DNA of 64,000 nt from Strigamia acuminata. Taxonomy: Eukaryota > Arthropoda > Chilopoda > Geophilomorpha > Linotaeniidae. The stretch covers positions 4,356,259-4,420,258 of the forward strand of contig OX442320.1 in NCBI GenBank assembly GCA_949358305.1, written 5' to 3'. The notes under the pieces were generated by a model that searched no databases, had not been told where the DNA came from, and saw only the letters and a program-made list of their open reading frames with translations. Positions 12,001 through 21,397 of this stretch are shown here, in pieces; the first letter of the stretch is position 1; each line of letters begins with the position of its first letter. The translations under genes were made by a program, and so were the position numbers.

Positions 12001-12063
12001 ATTTACTTGGAGGAGTCTGAAGTACGGATTTGTGTCGAGATCGTCTGTGTCGGCGGAAGCCAT
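9015..12063 (-). CDS. VPS9-domain protein, ANKRD27/VARP-like but without ankyrin repeats (13 exons)
   Basis: Thirteen exons read in phase give about 522 aa: 12063-12007, 11949-11807, 11743-11500, 11432-11356, 10957-10918, 10851-10735, 10650-10574, 10498-10333, 10264-10193, 9994-9956, 9680-9245, 9180-9138, 9072-9015. All introns are GT-AG except intron 11, which is best read as GC-AG (CTAG/GCAATT). VPS9 domains are exchange factors for Rab5-family GTPases on endosomes. The domain spans about residues 230-385 and keeps the catalytic pair as Asp339 (TTEDL) and Tyr362 (NLFYITNF), followed by the FEAA-E-I block typical of ANKRD27. The N-terminus (NPYFRLLQ) also resembles ANKRD27. That family normally continues into two ankyrin blocks (~1000 aa); here a Ser/Lys-rich tail ends at TGA 9015-9017. 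The introns after exons 1 and 2 (57 and 63 nt) are multiples of three and open, so retention is possible. Family assignment is from remembered motifs. Confidence 0.8.
9741..9920. repeat. 20-bp minisatellite, nine units, inside an intron
   Basis: Nine head-to-tail copies of a 20-bp unit (gcatttttgctcaaataatt), most of them identical, lie between exons 10 and 11 of the VPS9 gene. The exact period and identity suggest recent expansion. Confidence 0.95.
10701..10727. repeat. G27 homopolymer (C27 in the VPS9 pre-mRNA)
   Basis: Twenty-seven G in a row on the plus strand, preceded by GGT. On the gene strand it is a C run starting seven bases after the donor of exon 6. Length may be unreliable in an assembly. 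Confidence 0.9.
11008..11345. repeat. ~20-bp minisatellite in another VPS9 intron
   Basis: About sixteen degenerate units around tcaaaaagtcaattttcgta fill the intron between exons 4 and 5. Period and A/T pattern resemble the arrays at 9741-9920 and 8395-8510. Confidence 0.85.
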
Positions 12064-12817
12064 GATGGAATTTTTGTTTAAAGCGTGGGGGAGCCTGGTG
12101 CCGAATTACAAAAGTTTGGATAACGTGAGGAATGGTGCTTTTTCTAGCGATTGACTTAAAGATTCGTTCTGGTGTCAGCAGGAAGTTGTATTCGCTCTTG
12201 ATTTCGCTCGATTTAGGGCTGGTTTGATTCGGATTGATTGGTGGATTTTTGGTGAACCTGCAGAATTGCTCTGCATGATCAATTCTGCAGTTAATTGCAG
12301 AAAATCCTGAACGATCTTTTGTAAGAAGTTTCTGCAATTCTTTGGAGGATCATCCTGCATGATCACTTCTGCAGGATCATACTGCAGGAAATTGCACCAC
12401 ATTTTTGCACCACATTTTTGCAACGAATCTTTCAGGATTTTCTGCCTAGTGAATCCTGCACGTCCTGCAGTCGCCTGCAAGGACATTTTTATAAGGGGGA
12501 AATAAGAAATGATACTTATTATGATAAGATAGAGATTTGCAGGATTTATGTTGAGATTTGCAGGAATTCATTTGAGATTTTCTTATTATGGTTAAGATTT
12601 CCTTATTATGGTTGAGATTTCCAACTTTAGATTGAGATTTCCTTATTATGGTTGAGATTTCCAACTTTAGATCGAGATTTCCATATTATCAATCAAAATC
12701 CACGGTCTCTTTTCTCGACAGTAGTTCTGGAATCGAGAGAACTTGATTTCAAAATAAACTCGTTCCAATTCACAAACTGATTCAGTAATCAAGTTTTTAT
12801 AATCAGTTTTTCACAAT
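12064..12817. other. VPS9 gene upstream region; broken copy of a repeat found at 39.8 kb
   Basis: The first 180 bp should contain the promoter of the minus-strand VPS9 gene; no TATA box is obvious. About 12240-12480 has many CTGCAG/GCAGGATC motifs in both orientations. From about 12520 to 12817 the sequence matches 39770-40109 (gttgagatttgcagg repeats, then the ttctggaa...gagagaacttgattt stretch). The match resumes at 24351 after the transposon insertion. Confidence 0.6.
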
Positions 12818-13351
12818 AGGTGCATTCAAAGTTAAAATCCAAATTTGACTTATCATAATCTGAATTATCAATAATTCATGTAAGTCATTTGGTTAAACTC
12901 CATACAAAGTGAACAATTATTTGGCTGATGTGGCTGAAATATCTTACCAGCCACAGGAAATGATGTAATTTACATCACTGAAAAGATAATTCAATTGCAA
13001 TAAGTGGCCTATTGATAAGTCACTCCAATCATGACTTATCAATAAGTGGCTGATGGAAAAATTCCTCCAATCATGGCTGAGCACATGAATTATTTGGCCA
13101 CTGGAATAAGTCATTCAAGATGGACGCCCCCAGTCAGTCTATCATGAAAAGAGGAATCCAGTAAGAAACTGGTCAAGGACTCAAGAAATGAGCAGTGCTC
13201 ATTACCTAGCTGAACAGCCATACTTAGGCAAAAGCAAGGTTAGTAATTGCTGACATTTTTAAACACAAATTTATGTTTTCGAGCGCACGCCGATCGTACG
13301 ATGGCCAGGGCCGCACATTTCCGACACGTTCGCGGCGTCGACGGCTAATCG

Positions 13352-13445
13352 ACGAGGAACGTCGCACGGACGTTCGCGGACAACGAGGAACGTCGCACGG
13401 ACGTTCGCGAACAACGAGGAACGTCGCCGAAACGTTCGCGAAGGA
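13352..13445. repeat. GC-rich 31-bp tandem repeat
   Basis: Three units (starting 13352, 13383, 13414) of a CpG-rich 31-bp motif, each containing aacgtcg and gacgttcgcg, in otherwise AT-rich sequence. The block 13270-13460 stands out as a CpG island-like patch inside the DNA transposon. Downstream, about 13550-13740, a ~75-bp motif containing acacgtgaagtgtg is repeated. Confidence 0.7.
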
Positions 13446-14261
13446 CGTGCTGTGCTGCACAGAATGCGCCCAGACGACGGTTTGTACCATTTGGACTCGT
13501 GCGAGGCATTTTTGAACGTTTTGCATGTTTTTGGACGTTTTTTGGACCCAAATTTTGAGAGGAAAACACACGTGAAGTGTGGGAATCGATTTGGACATCA
13601 TAGACCAGCGAAAATTGTGAATTTCGGACATTTTGACCAGAAAAATACACGTGAAGTGTGTGGATTGTTTCGGATATTTCAACCAGTAGAATTATGGATA
13701 TTTTGGACCAGATTTTCAAGGAAAAGCATGTGAAGTGCACCAGATGACTTCACAAACCTTTCAACTTCTTGAAAACATCATTTTCTTAATTTTCTTAATT
13801 TATTTGAATTTTTTTTTGAATTTATTCATTGAATATTATTGTAAACTAGCTTAGTGTTGTGTTAGCATTTTACTAACCTAATTATAAGAGCGCTACTAAC
13901 CTGCAAACATTGAACCTCGTTTGCATGTAATTTATGTTTTGAGCATTTCCACTGGGCAGTGGATTTTTTTTTAGTGAAAATAGTACTTTTTCAACATTAA
14001 AATTTTTATTTTTATAAAGAGTTAATTTTTTAGTAAATATATTGGATTAAATTAAATTAAATTAAATAAATTAAATAAAATATGTTTTTTTTTTGTGAAT
14101 ATATTAAAGTAAGTTAATTTTTTTGTGAACATTAAATTAATATTTTTTAAATAAATGAATGTTTTTCTGTAAATATCAAAAAATACATGAGTGCTATTTA
14201 GTAAATATTTTTTTAAAAAAATGCATGTTTTTTAACAGATTTTAAAACATATTTTTTATAT

Positions 14262-14777
14262 TGTTACGAGGTTGACGAGCGCACTGTGAACCAGTTGTCG
14301 CCACCTCGCTTCTGTAACTAAACGATTCGAATTAATGCTGTAAACCCTCACTAGAGTTGGCCTTAAGCGAATGATCTCATTAATTTACCCATTAAGTAAT
14401 AGTAGAATCACCCAAGTTTACTTGGCTGATGAGGAGAACTGAAACGTCAGTTCATTCCGAGCTTTCATACCGAGAGGTTGTCGGGCAGTTACTGCCACGG
14501 CATCTTGAGGTTCTTCACCCACCAAAGTTATTCATGCTTACTAGATTTAAGATAGTTTTATAAGATTTAGTTTTAAGTTAATCTTTGGTTCATTTCAGAT
14601 TGTATTTATGATTTAATAAACATACTGTTATATTTTAATAATAATACAATGAGCCCTCTTCATTCCTTCTTATTAGCAACACAGTAAATGTTAGTTTAAC
14701 TTAATGCAATTACAAACCCCCAGTCTAATAATAAAGTATTTACGTGGTCAAACAGTAGTCAGTCTGGCCACGTAACA
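14262..14777 (+). repeat. element 1, 5' LTR (516 bp)
   Basis: Begins TGTTACGAGG and ends CACGTAACA. Compared with the 3' LTR it shows one T/C and one G/C difference. The first ~60 bp form an inverted repeat (GTTACGAGG...CCTCGCTTC-GTAAC). An AATAAA polyadenylation signal lies near 14616. Confidence 0.95.
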
Positions 14778-14780
14778 AAG

Positions 14781-14798
14781 TGGTGGAGATTGCGGTTC
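14781..14798 (+). other. element 1, primer binding site
   Basis: TGGTGGAGATTGCGGTTC starts three bases after the LTR. The leading TGG pairs with a tRNA CCA end, but I cannot match it to a specific tRNA. Confidence 0.55.
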
Positions 14799-15529
14799 TT
14801 TCTATTTGAGACCCATTAATTGGCTAAAAGTAGTGAAAAGTAGTAAAAGTAAAGTGAAATTGGCCAGTTATTTGCTAAAATTAGAAGATCCATTTGAAAT
14901 CCGTACAAATTTGCATTAAAATTTAGTAAAATTTAAGTGAAACTCATATAAAATTTTGAAAAGTTGCAAACTCATTTGCATGAGTGATAAGATTGAAAGG
15001 TGACTCATTGTGAAAGTTTTCTTTTAAAGTCAATTGAAGTTGAATATTTAATTATAGTGCACTGATAAGATTTACATATTTGAATTTATTAAAGATATTT
15101 ACCCAAGTTGAATTTATATAATAAAATGAGGTTGTTTTGGAGGTTAAGAGTGGTGAATATTCAATGTTTGTTTAATGATAAAACTTATATTAATAATGAT
15201 TCAATTATAGGAAATGTTTTCTTTTTGGTTTATGTAGAAGTTTATGTTGATTTTGATGAGTAATTTTGATTATTTTTCAGGAAATAATAATAATTTTTTT
15301 TTTGGTTATTGAAATTTATTTTGAATTAGTGACTAATTGTAATAATTAATTGTGCATAAGTTTATTTCAGGGTTAGTGAGAGTTGTGAGTTGCTACAGCG
15401 TTGTGTGAATAAAGTGAAGGTATAAGTAAAGGCTTAACAGTGGATCAGCCAGTTAAGTTGTCACAGGCGCAAGTGGATAATCTACTGGACTTAAAGAATC
15501 AAGAATTAGACAGAGAATTAGTAAGCACA

Positions 15530-16786
15530 ATGGATGATTCCAAAGTAGCGGTTAGAAAAAGAAAAACAACTTCACAGTCTGAGCCTGGAATAAAGGAGGT
15601 TGAGCAAAATACTTTGGATGATAAACTTGTTTTTGCAACCCCATTAAAATTTGCGCAATCAAAGTCTTTTCAATCAGTATTTGAATTGTTAACACCAGTA
15701 AAATTAAAGGAATCCACATCAAAAGGACTTATATCCAAGATGGCGGATCCAACAACAGTTTTAACTGATCTTCTCAAGGGTATTTTGATACAAAAGCGCG
15801 AAGTTGTTTGTTATGATACGGAAAAAGGTAACATTGACCAATGGCTTGTGGCTTATGAAGCTACAATAGCATCAGACGATGAACGAGTGAAGCAATTGCC
15901 GTTAGCCCTTAAGACTGACGGACTGGCATGGTTTGTGGAACAATATAAAACGAATCCAACATGGACTTGGACAGAATGGAAGCCACAAATCGAAAAGAAG
16001 TTCAGGAAAAGCCAGGAAAATGTATTGAACACTCTTCATTTTATGAGGCATTCAGATGGTAAAGCCGATGCATTTATGAAGAAAGTCTTGGCCGAATGTG
16101 CTTATGCGCGACCAGAATTACCTGAGAATTTGAAGATTAATTACATTTTTCAAGGATTGAAGCCGGAAATGCAAAAGATGTTGATTACTGTATTCCCGAA
16201 GACTTTGGCGGATATGGAAGAGAGAATTAAGTTATTCGAAAGTCATAAAGTAAAAGACCCAGCAGATGTTCTACTCGCGGCGTTTAAAAAAATCGTGGAC
16301 GAGAAGGCGATCCCGGTAACAGCAGGTAAACTGAGTGGAACTGTGGGGACCCAACCAACCCACGCTGAGTTAATAGCTGAAGTCGCTGATTTAAAGCAGC
16401 GATTATTAGAAGCGGAGTCAGTGGATTTGCTGGATGAAGAGTCGATACTGATACAAAATCAGTGGTATGCGCCAATAAGGAATAGGGGACAGTATAATCA
16501 AGGAGGTAGAAGTAGAGGTGGAAGACAAGGCTTTAATCCTAATTACAATAATTATAATACTAACAATAGTAATAATTCTAATAACCGTTCATGCGGATGT
16601 TATCATCATTTCAGCTGTGAGTTTTACAATCCACCCAGGCAACAACAACAACAACAACAACAGCAGCAACAGGAAAGAGGTGGAAGCAACAGCTGGAAGT
16701 GGAATAAAAAGAGGAGAAGAGGTGAACAGCAAGATGGAAACCCTAATCCTCAGGCACAAACGAAGGCCCAAAATTCGAAAAACTAG
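15530..16786 (+). CDS. gag: element 1 Gag
   Basis: The frame is open from 15440 (a GTG codon just after a splice-acceptor-like TTAACAG); the first ATG is at 15530, giving 418 aa. Gag would form the cytoplasmic capsid that packages element RNA. The middle (about residues 90-250) has the helical, Trp-rich pattern of Ty3/Gypsy capsid domains. The C-terminus is unusual: no CCHC zinc knuckle, but an RGG-like stretch, an Asn-rich stretch, a Cys-His cluster (CGCYHHFSC) and eleven Gln, then a Lys/Arg-rich end that could bind RNA. It ends AAA-AAC-TAG. Pol is in the -1 frame and overlaps gag by 40 nt, so Pol is probably made by -1 frameshifting. Confidence 0.85.
   Translation: MDDSKVAVRKRKTTSQSEPGIKEVEQNTLDDKLVFATPLKFAQSKSFQSVFELLTPVKLKESTSKGLISKMADPTTVLTDLLKGILIQKREVVCYDTEKGNIDQWLVAYEATIASDDERVKQLPLALKTDGLAWFVEQYKTNPTWTWTEWKPQIEKKFRKSQENVLNTLHFMRHSDGKADAFMKKVLAECAYARPELPENLKINYIFQGLKPEMQKMLITVFPKTLADMEERIKLFESHKVKDPADVLLAAFKKIVDEKAIPVTAGKLSGTVGTQPTHAELIAEVADLKQRLLEAESVDLLDEESILIQNQWYAPIRNRGQYNQGGRSRGGRQGFNPNYNNYNTNNSNNSNNRSCGCYHHFSCEFYNPPRQQQQQQQQQQQERGGSNSWKWNKKRRRGEQQDGNPNPQAQTKAQNSKN
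16777..16783 (+). promoter_or_regulatory. candidate -1 frameshift site, element 1
   Basis: G_AAA_AAC directly before the gag stop TAG. The pol frame opens only at 16747, so the shift must happen in 16747-16786, and this is the only slippery-like heptamer there. The first base is G, not A, so it is a non-canonical member of the class. No strong downstream hairpin was seen. Confidence 0.5.
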
Positions 16787-19700
16787 TTGAACGGCCACAG
16801 AGAAATTGTTGCCACCCAAAGAAAAGGAAAAGACAAAAGAAGAAGAGTAAGATAATTATAGTTGACGTTCAGGTATCAGAATCATTGTTGGAGATCCCAG
16901 TAATTGTAAAAGAAATGGAAATAAAAGCGGTAATGGACACTGGAGCCAAACGAAACCTGCTAAGCGAAGAAGTGGCAGTAGCCCTTCAATTGGATTATTC
17001 ACCCAGCCCTAACATTAGGCTACGTGGGATAGGAAAGGATTTGGTAGTTCCAGTGGGTAAAACAAAAATGAACATTGCAATTGGAAAACTGACCTATAAG
17101 GTGGAAGTATTAATAGTGTCAGGATTTCATCATCAGCTTTTGTTGGGGGATCCATTCATGAGGTCAACGAGAACTGTCGTCGATTATGATTTACAAAAAA
17201 TCTTTGTGGGCCGGAACAATGATAGTGGAGTAGAAGAGGCAGTTTTTCCAATAAATAAATCATTTTCGGACCAGAGTTATGTTGCCAGAGTAATGAAGAA
17301 TATCTCAATTCCACCAATGCATGAATGCGTTATACCAGTTTATTTAAATACAAAATTAACCACAGAAATGTTTATGGAACCTCTAGGAAACGTAATAGAT
17401 AGGTTTGGAATTTTGTGTTGTAAAACATTAACAAATTTTGAGTATGGTAAAGGAGTTCTGCGTGTGGCTAATCCAACGAACAAATCAGTCTTTTTGAAGG
17501 AGAAATCTGCAATTGGTAAGGCGTATTACATCATTGAGATTGGGTTGTTGGATGAAAAGCAAGTGCATTGCTCTGACTCCTCAACCAAAGCGGTTGAGTT
17601 GACAGATGAAAAGCAAGTGCATTGCTTTGACTTTGACTCCTCGATTGCTAAAGATAAGATGACCAAAAGCCAACAAGAGCAGATGAAGCGGTTACTTCTA
17701 AAGAACCAGGATAGATTTGCAGCCACAGATAAAGACTTAGGTAGAGTAACAACATTTAAACACAAAATTGATACGGGGGACCATGATCCAATACATTTGC
17801 AGCCTTATAGACGTTCAATCGCAGAAAAAGAAGTAGAGGCAGAAGAGACCAGAAAGTTGCTTGAGATGGGAGTCATTAGGGAGTCAGAAAGTCCATGGAG
17901 TGCACCAGTACTTCTCATCAAGAAAAGAGACGGTAAATGGAGATTTTGTGTCGATTGGAGGAGGTTAAACGCGATCACAAAGAAAATGGTATACCCACTG
18001 CCCAGAATTGACGATACATTGGACCAACTGGCAGGGGCCCAGTATTTTTCGATGATGGATCTTATTCAAGGATATTATCAAGTCGAAATAGATGAACAAG
18101 ATCGTGAAAAAACAGCGTTTACCACTTCAAGCGGACATTTTGAGTTTAACGTCCTAGGAATGGGATTATGTAATAGCCCAGCTGCGTTTCAAAAATTGAT
18201 GAACAAGGTGCTTGGTAATCTTCTTGGCAAGGTCTGTATAGCTTATATTGACGACCTTATAATCTTCTCGAAGACTTTTGACCAGCATCTTCAGGATCTC
18301 GATGCTGTCTTCAGTAAGCTGCGGTTGGCAAACTTAAAGGTTAAACTCAGCAAATGTACGTTTGGTACTTATACCATCAAATATTTAGGCCACATAGTTG
18401 ATTCTGATGGAGTGTCACCTGATCCACGGAACTTGGAAAGTGTTGCCAAATTTCCAAAACCAACGAATTTAAAGCAGTTGAGAGGTTTTTTGGGTTTATG
18501 TTCGTATTATCGAAAGTTTATTCCAGGATTTGCGGACGTATCCAAGCCCTTAGCCAACTTGACTCGCAAAGATGAAGCTTTTGATTGGGGACCACCACAG
18601 GAAACAGCTTTTAAGGCCTTACGAACAGCTTTAGTTACGGTACCAGTTTTGGCACATCCAAACTTTGCAGAGCCATTCATTGTGTCTACGGATGCAAGCG
18701 CTTATGGACTCGGTGCAATTCTGAAGCAACGTATTAACAAGCAAGAACATGTGATTTGTTACGCCAGTCGATTATTAAGTACAGCGGAACAGAATTACAC
18801 GGCTACGGAAAGAGAATGTTTAGCCATAATATTCGGCATTAACAAGTACAGACCATATCTTTACGGTAGGAAATTTACAATTGTGACAGACCATTCTGCG
18901 TTACAATGGCTGAATAAGGTGAAAAATCCCAACGGTAGGTTGGCCAGGTGGAGTTTACAACTGGTAGATTATGATTACGATGTGATGCATAAGTCAGGCA
19001 AGAAGCACACGGACGCAGATGCTCTTAGCCGAATCCAAGAAGAGATTGGTGAGGAAGAAAAAGAAATTATTCCCTTACTACTTCTCGAAAAACTCAACTT
19101 GCCTGTAGAACAGCGTAAGGACGAGAAAATTTTGGAGATCATCACCGCAATGGAGAACATTGAGCAACTTCCAAGAAACAGGAAACGTCCTTTAAAACAG
19201 TTCGTTCTCCTGGATAACACGTTGTTTAGAAAGAAAAGTTACAATTCTCTAAACATGGAAGGAAACCTTTTAGTAGTACCGCAGCATTTACGTAAGCAAG
19301 TGTTAGAAGAAATGCATGACGGGCTCGTAGGTGCTCATCTCGGCCTAAATAAGACGTGGAAAAGAATTAGAGTAAGATTCTTTTGGCCGAGGATATACAG
19401 GGACGTAAGGAATTACGTTCTCAGTTGTCCACATTGCGCAGGAAGTAAGTCAATGACCACTCCACAAAAAGGTTTATTACAACCTTGGTCGACGATTTCA
19501 AGACCGTTTGAGAGGATTGGTATAGACACGTTAGGAAGCTTTCCAGTTTCAAATAGTGGAAATAAGTTTGTATTTGTTATCACTGATTACTTGTCGCGTG
19601 CAGTCATCGCCAGAGCGGCTCCAGCATGTACAGCGTTGGAAGCAGCGAAAACTCTTGTATTCGAGGTGATGCTCAAAGAGGGAAGTCCACGCGAGATACT

Positions 19701-20829
19701 CAGCGATAAGGGGACAGAGTACAGGAACGAAATGATCAATGAAGTATCAGCACTGTTTAAATCCCAGCACAAATCTACTTCCGGGTACCATCCAAGGACC
19801 AACGGATTAACGGAAAGATTTAATGCAACATTTGCCAAAATGTTGACATGTTATACTAATAAAGATCACACAGATTGGGATGAATTTTTACCATTTGTCA
19901 TTTTCTCCTATAATTCAGCAGTCCATGAAACAACTGGATATACCCCATATTATTTGTTGAAAGGTTATGAAGTTGATTTGAGTGTGGATGTGAACTTGAA
20001 TCTTCCTCGAAAGGAATTCACTCTTCGCACTTCTAGATTTATGCGGGAGATGCGGAAAATTGCCAACGAAAGACTAGAATGGCAGAGTGAGAAAAGTAAG
20101 AGAAGATTTGATTTGGACAGAATTGTGGTGGAATTCGAACCAGGGGAATTAGTTTACTTGAAAACTCCAAATAGGAAAGTAGGGTTAAGCGAAAAACTCC
20201 TGCCACCATTTTCTGGACCATATGAAATAGTTCGACGCACAGCGCCAAACGATTATGAAGTAAGGAATTCATCAGGAAAGAAAACTAGTATTGTCAATGT
20301 TGAGCGTTTAAAACCATACAAGCCACGAGAGGAAATTCCAGAAACTATTCTGCAGGATTTACCACCAAAGAAAGTAACATTTTCTGATGAAGTGCAAGAA
20401 AATTCGCAAAAAGACGATCGGAATGCGGAAATTGTGAAGAAGGACGATGATTCGCGAGATAAGCCTAAAAAAGAAGCGAAGGAAAGGTTTATTGATGATA
20501 ACGATCAAATTTCGTTGCGGAATTTCTTTGAATCCGAAGATAAAGCGTCGGATTTACCGGCTCTAACTGAAAAGGAGCGATTGAAGGCAATTTACGGGCC
20601 GAAAGAAATTGAGGAACGACGGGTGAAAAAGGAAGTTGAGTTAGAACAGCAAAATCAGTTGCTGAAATCGTCACTAGACGAAGACAAGAAGAATCGGTCG
20701 CAGAAACCATCACCAGGTGTCGTAAGTGCCGTAGGATCCGACGCGCATGCGCGACTGCCTGTTGAAAGTGATTTCCGGTCACGACGACTTCGTAAGCAGT
20801 TACGACGAGACTATACTTCGTTTTACTAG
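16783..20829 (+). CDS. pol: element 1 Pol polyprotein (protease, RT, RNase H, integrase)
   Basis: The frame is open from 16747 and is entered from gag by -1 frameshift. Residues below are counted from 16885. Protease DTGA is at 18-21; RT YIDD at 454-457 (18244-18255); RNase H follows with TDASAYGLGAIL and TDHSALQWL; the integrase has an HHCC finger (H..H..CPHC) and catalytic Asp881, Asp941, Glu977 (D-59-D-35-E). A GPY/F module (SGPYEIV...) follows. No chromodomain is seen; the C-terminal ~170 residues are charged and Lys/Glu-rich. It copies element RNA into DNA and integrates it. No stop or frameshift is present. Confidence 0.93.
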   Translation, partial: LVERPQRNCCHPKKRKRQKKKSKIIIVDVQVSESLLEIPVIVKEMEIKAVMDTGAKRNLLSEEVAVALQLDYSPSPNIRLRGIGKDLVVPVGKTKMNIAIGKLTYKVEVLIVSGFHHQLLLGDPFMRSTRTVVDYDLQKIFVGRNNDSGVEEAVFPINKSFSDQSYVARVMKNISIPPMHECVIPVYLNTKLTTEMFMEPLGNVIDRFGILCCKTLTNFEYGKGVLRVANPTNKSVFLKEKSAIGKAYYIIEIGLLDEKQVHCSDSSTKAVELTDEKQVHCFDFDSSIAKDKMTKSQQEQMKRLLLKNQDRFAATDKDLGRVTTFKHKIDTGDHDPIHLQPYRRSIAEKEVEAEETRKLLEMGVIRESESPWSAPVLLIKKRDGKWRFCVDWRRLNAITKKMVYPLPRIDDTLDQLAGAQYFSMMDLIQGYYQVEIDEQDREKTAFTTSSGHFEFNVLGMGLCNSPAAFQKLMNKVLGNLLGKVCIAYIDDLIIFSKTFDQHLQDLDAVFSKLRLANLKVKLSKCTFGTYTIKYLGHIVDSDGVSPDPRNLESVAKFPKPTNLKQLRGFLGLCSYYRKFIPGFADVSKPLANLTRKDEAFDWGPPQETAFKALRTALVTVPVLAHPNFAEPFIVSTDASAYGLGAILKQRINKQEHVICYASRLLSTAEQNYTATERECLAIIFGINKYRPYLYGRKFTIVTDHSALQWLNKVKNPNGRLARWSLQLVDYDYDVMHKSGKKHTDADALSRIQEEIGEEEKEIIPLLLLEKLNLPVEQRKDEKILEIITAMENIEQLPRNRKRPLKQFVLLDNTLFRKKSYNSLNMEGNLLVVPQHLRKQVLEEMHDGLVGAHLGLNKTWKRIRVRFFWPRIYRDVRNYVLSCPHCAGSKSMTTPQKGLLQPWSTISRPFERIGIDTLGSFPVSNSGNKFVFVITDYLSRAVIARAAPACTALEAAKTLVFEVMLKEGSPREILSDKGTEYRNEMINEVSALFKSQHKSTSGYHPRTNGLTERFNATFAKMLTCYTNKDHTDWDEFLPFVIFSYNSAVHETTGYTPYYLLKGYEVDLSVDVNLNLPRKEFTLRTSRFMREMRKIANERLEWQSEKSKRRFDLDRIVVEFEPGELVYLKTPNRKVGLSEKLLPPFSGPYEIVRRTAPNDYEVRNSSGKKTSIVNVERLKPYKPREEIPETILQDLPPKKVTFSDEVQENSQKDDRNAEIVKKDDDSRDKPKKEAKERFIDDNDQISLRNFFESEDKASDLPALTEKERLKAIYGPKEIEERRVKKEVELEQQNQLLKSSLDEDKKNRSQKPSPGVVSAVGSDAHARLPVESDFRSRRLRKQLRRDYTSFY

Positions 20830-21397
20830 TGGAATTCTAACGTGAACGCAAGTTATTTGCTGTGAGCGGACGAGAACTTTGATTTTCATTGTGTTGGTCG
20901 AACAAAGAGCAATTTTCGGTAACAACAGGTATTGTTTTTGATTGAGATTTGTTGAAATGAGCGTGGAGGCGAAGTGGTTGATATTTATTTGGTCGGATTT
21001 TTCGAGGTGAACGCGAGTTATTCGCAGTGACCCGAGATTAATTCTGATTAAACTTCGATTAATTCTAGTTATCTGAACGAAGTTGAGACGTTTTCTTCAG
21101 ACGATAAATGTAGGATATTTAAGAAGCGCCAAAAGCGATCAAAACGAAGCGAATCTATCGCCATTTTTCCAACGATTAAAATGACTTAGCACAAATTTTG
21201 AAATGTTAACTTGGCATTTAATTTTGAAATTTAATAGAAATAGCCATGAATATTTAATTGGTTTAGATGAAATAATTTGAATATTGTATAAAGTTAAAAG
21301 TTTAATGAAATTTAGACAAATTGAGTGTATATTATATTGGTCATTAATGAACTTTGATTAATGAGTTTAATTTATTTTCTGCACATATTAGACTTGA
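20830..21397. other. element 1 spacer between pol and third ORF
   Basis: Non-coding, AT-rich. It ends in a good splice acceptor (polypyrimidine-rich stretch, then TATTAG, AG at 21390-21391) seven bases before the ATG of the third ORF. A donor-like AAG/GTATAAGT lies in the leader at 15419/15420, so a spliced subgenomic mRNA is plausible. Confidence 0.5.

Noticed and set aside
16885-20829. Chromodomain at the C-terminus of element 1 integrase.
   Set aside because: After the GPY/F module the sequence is a charged tail without the aromatic pattern of a chromodomain.
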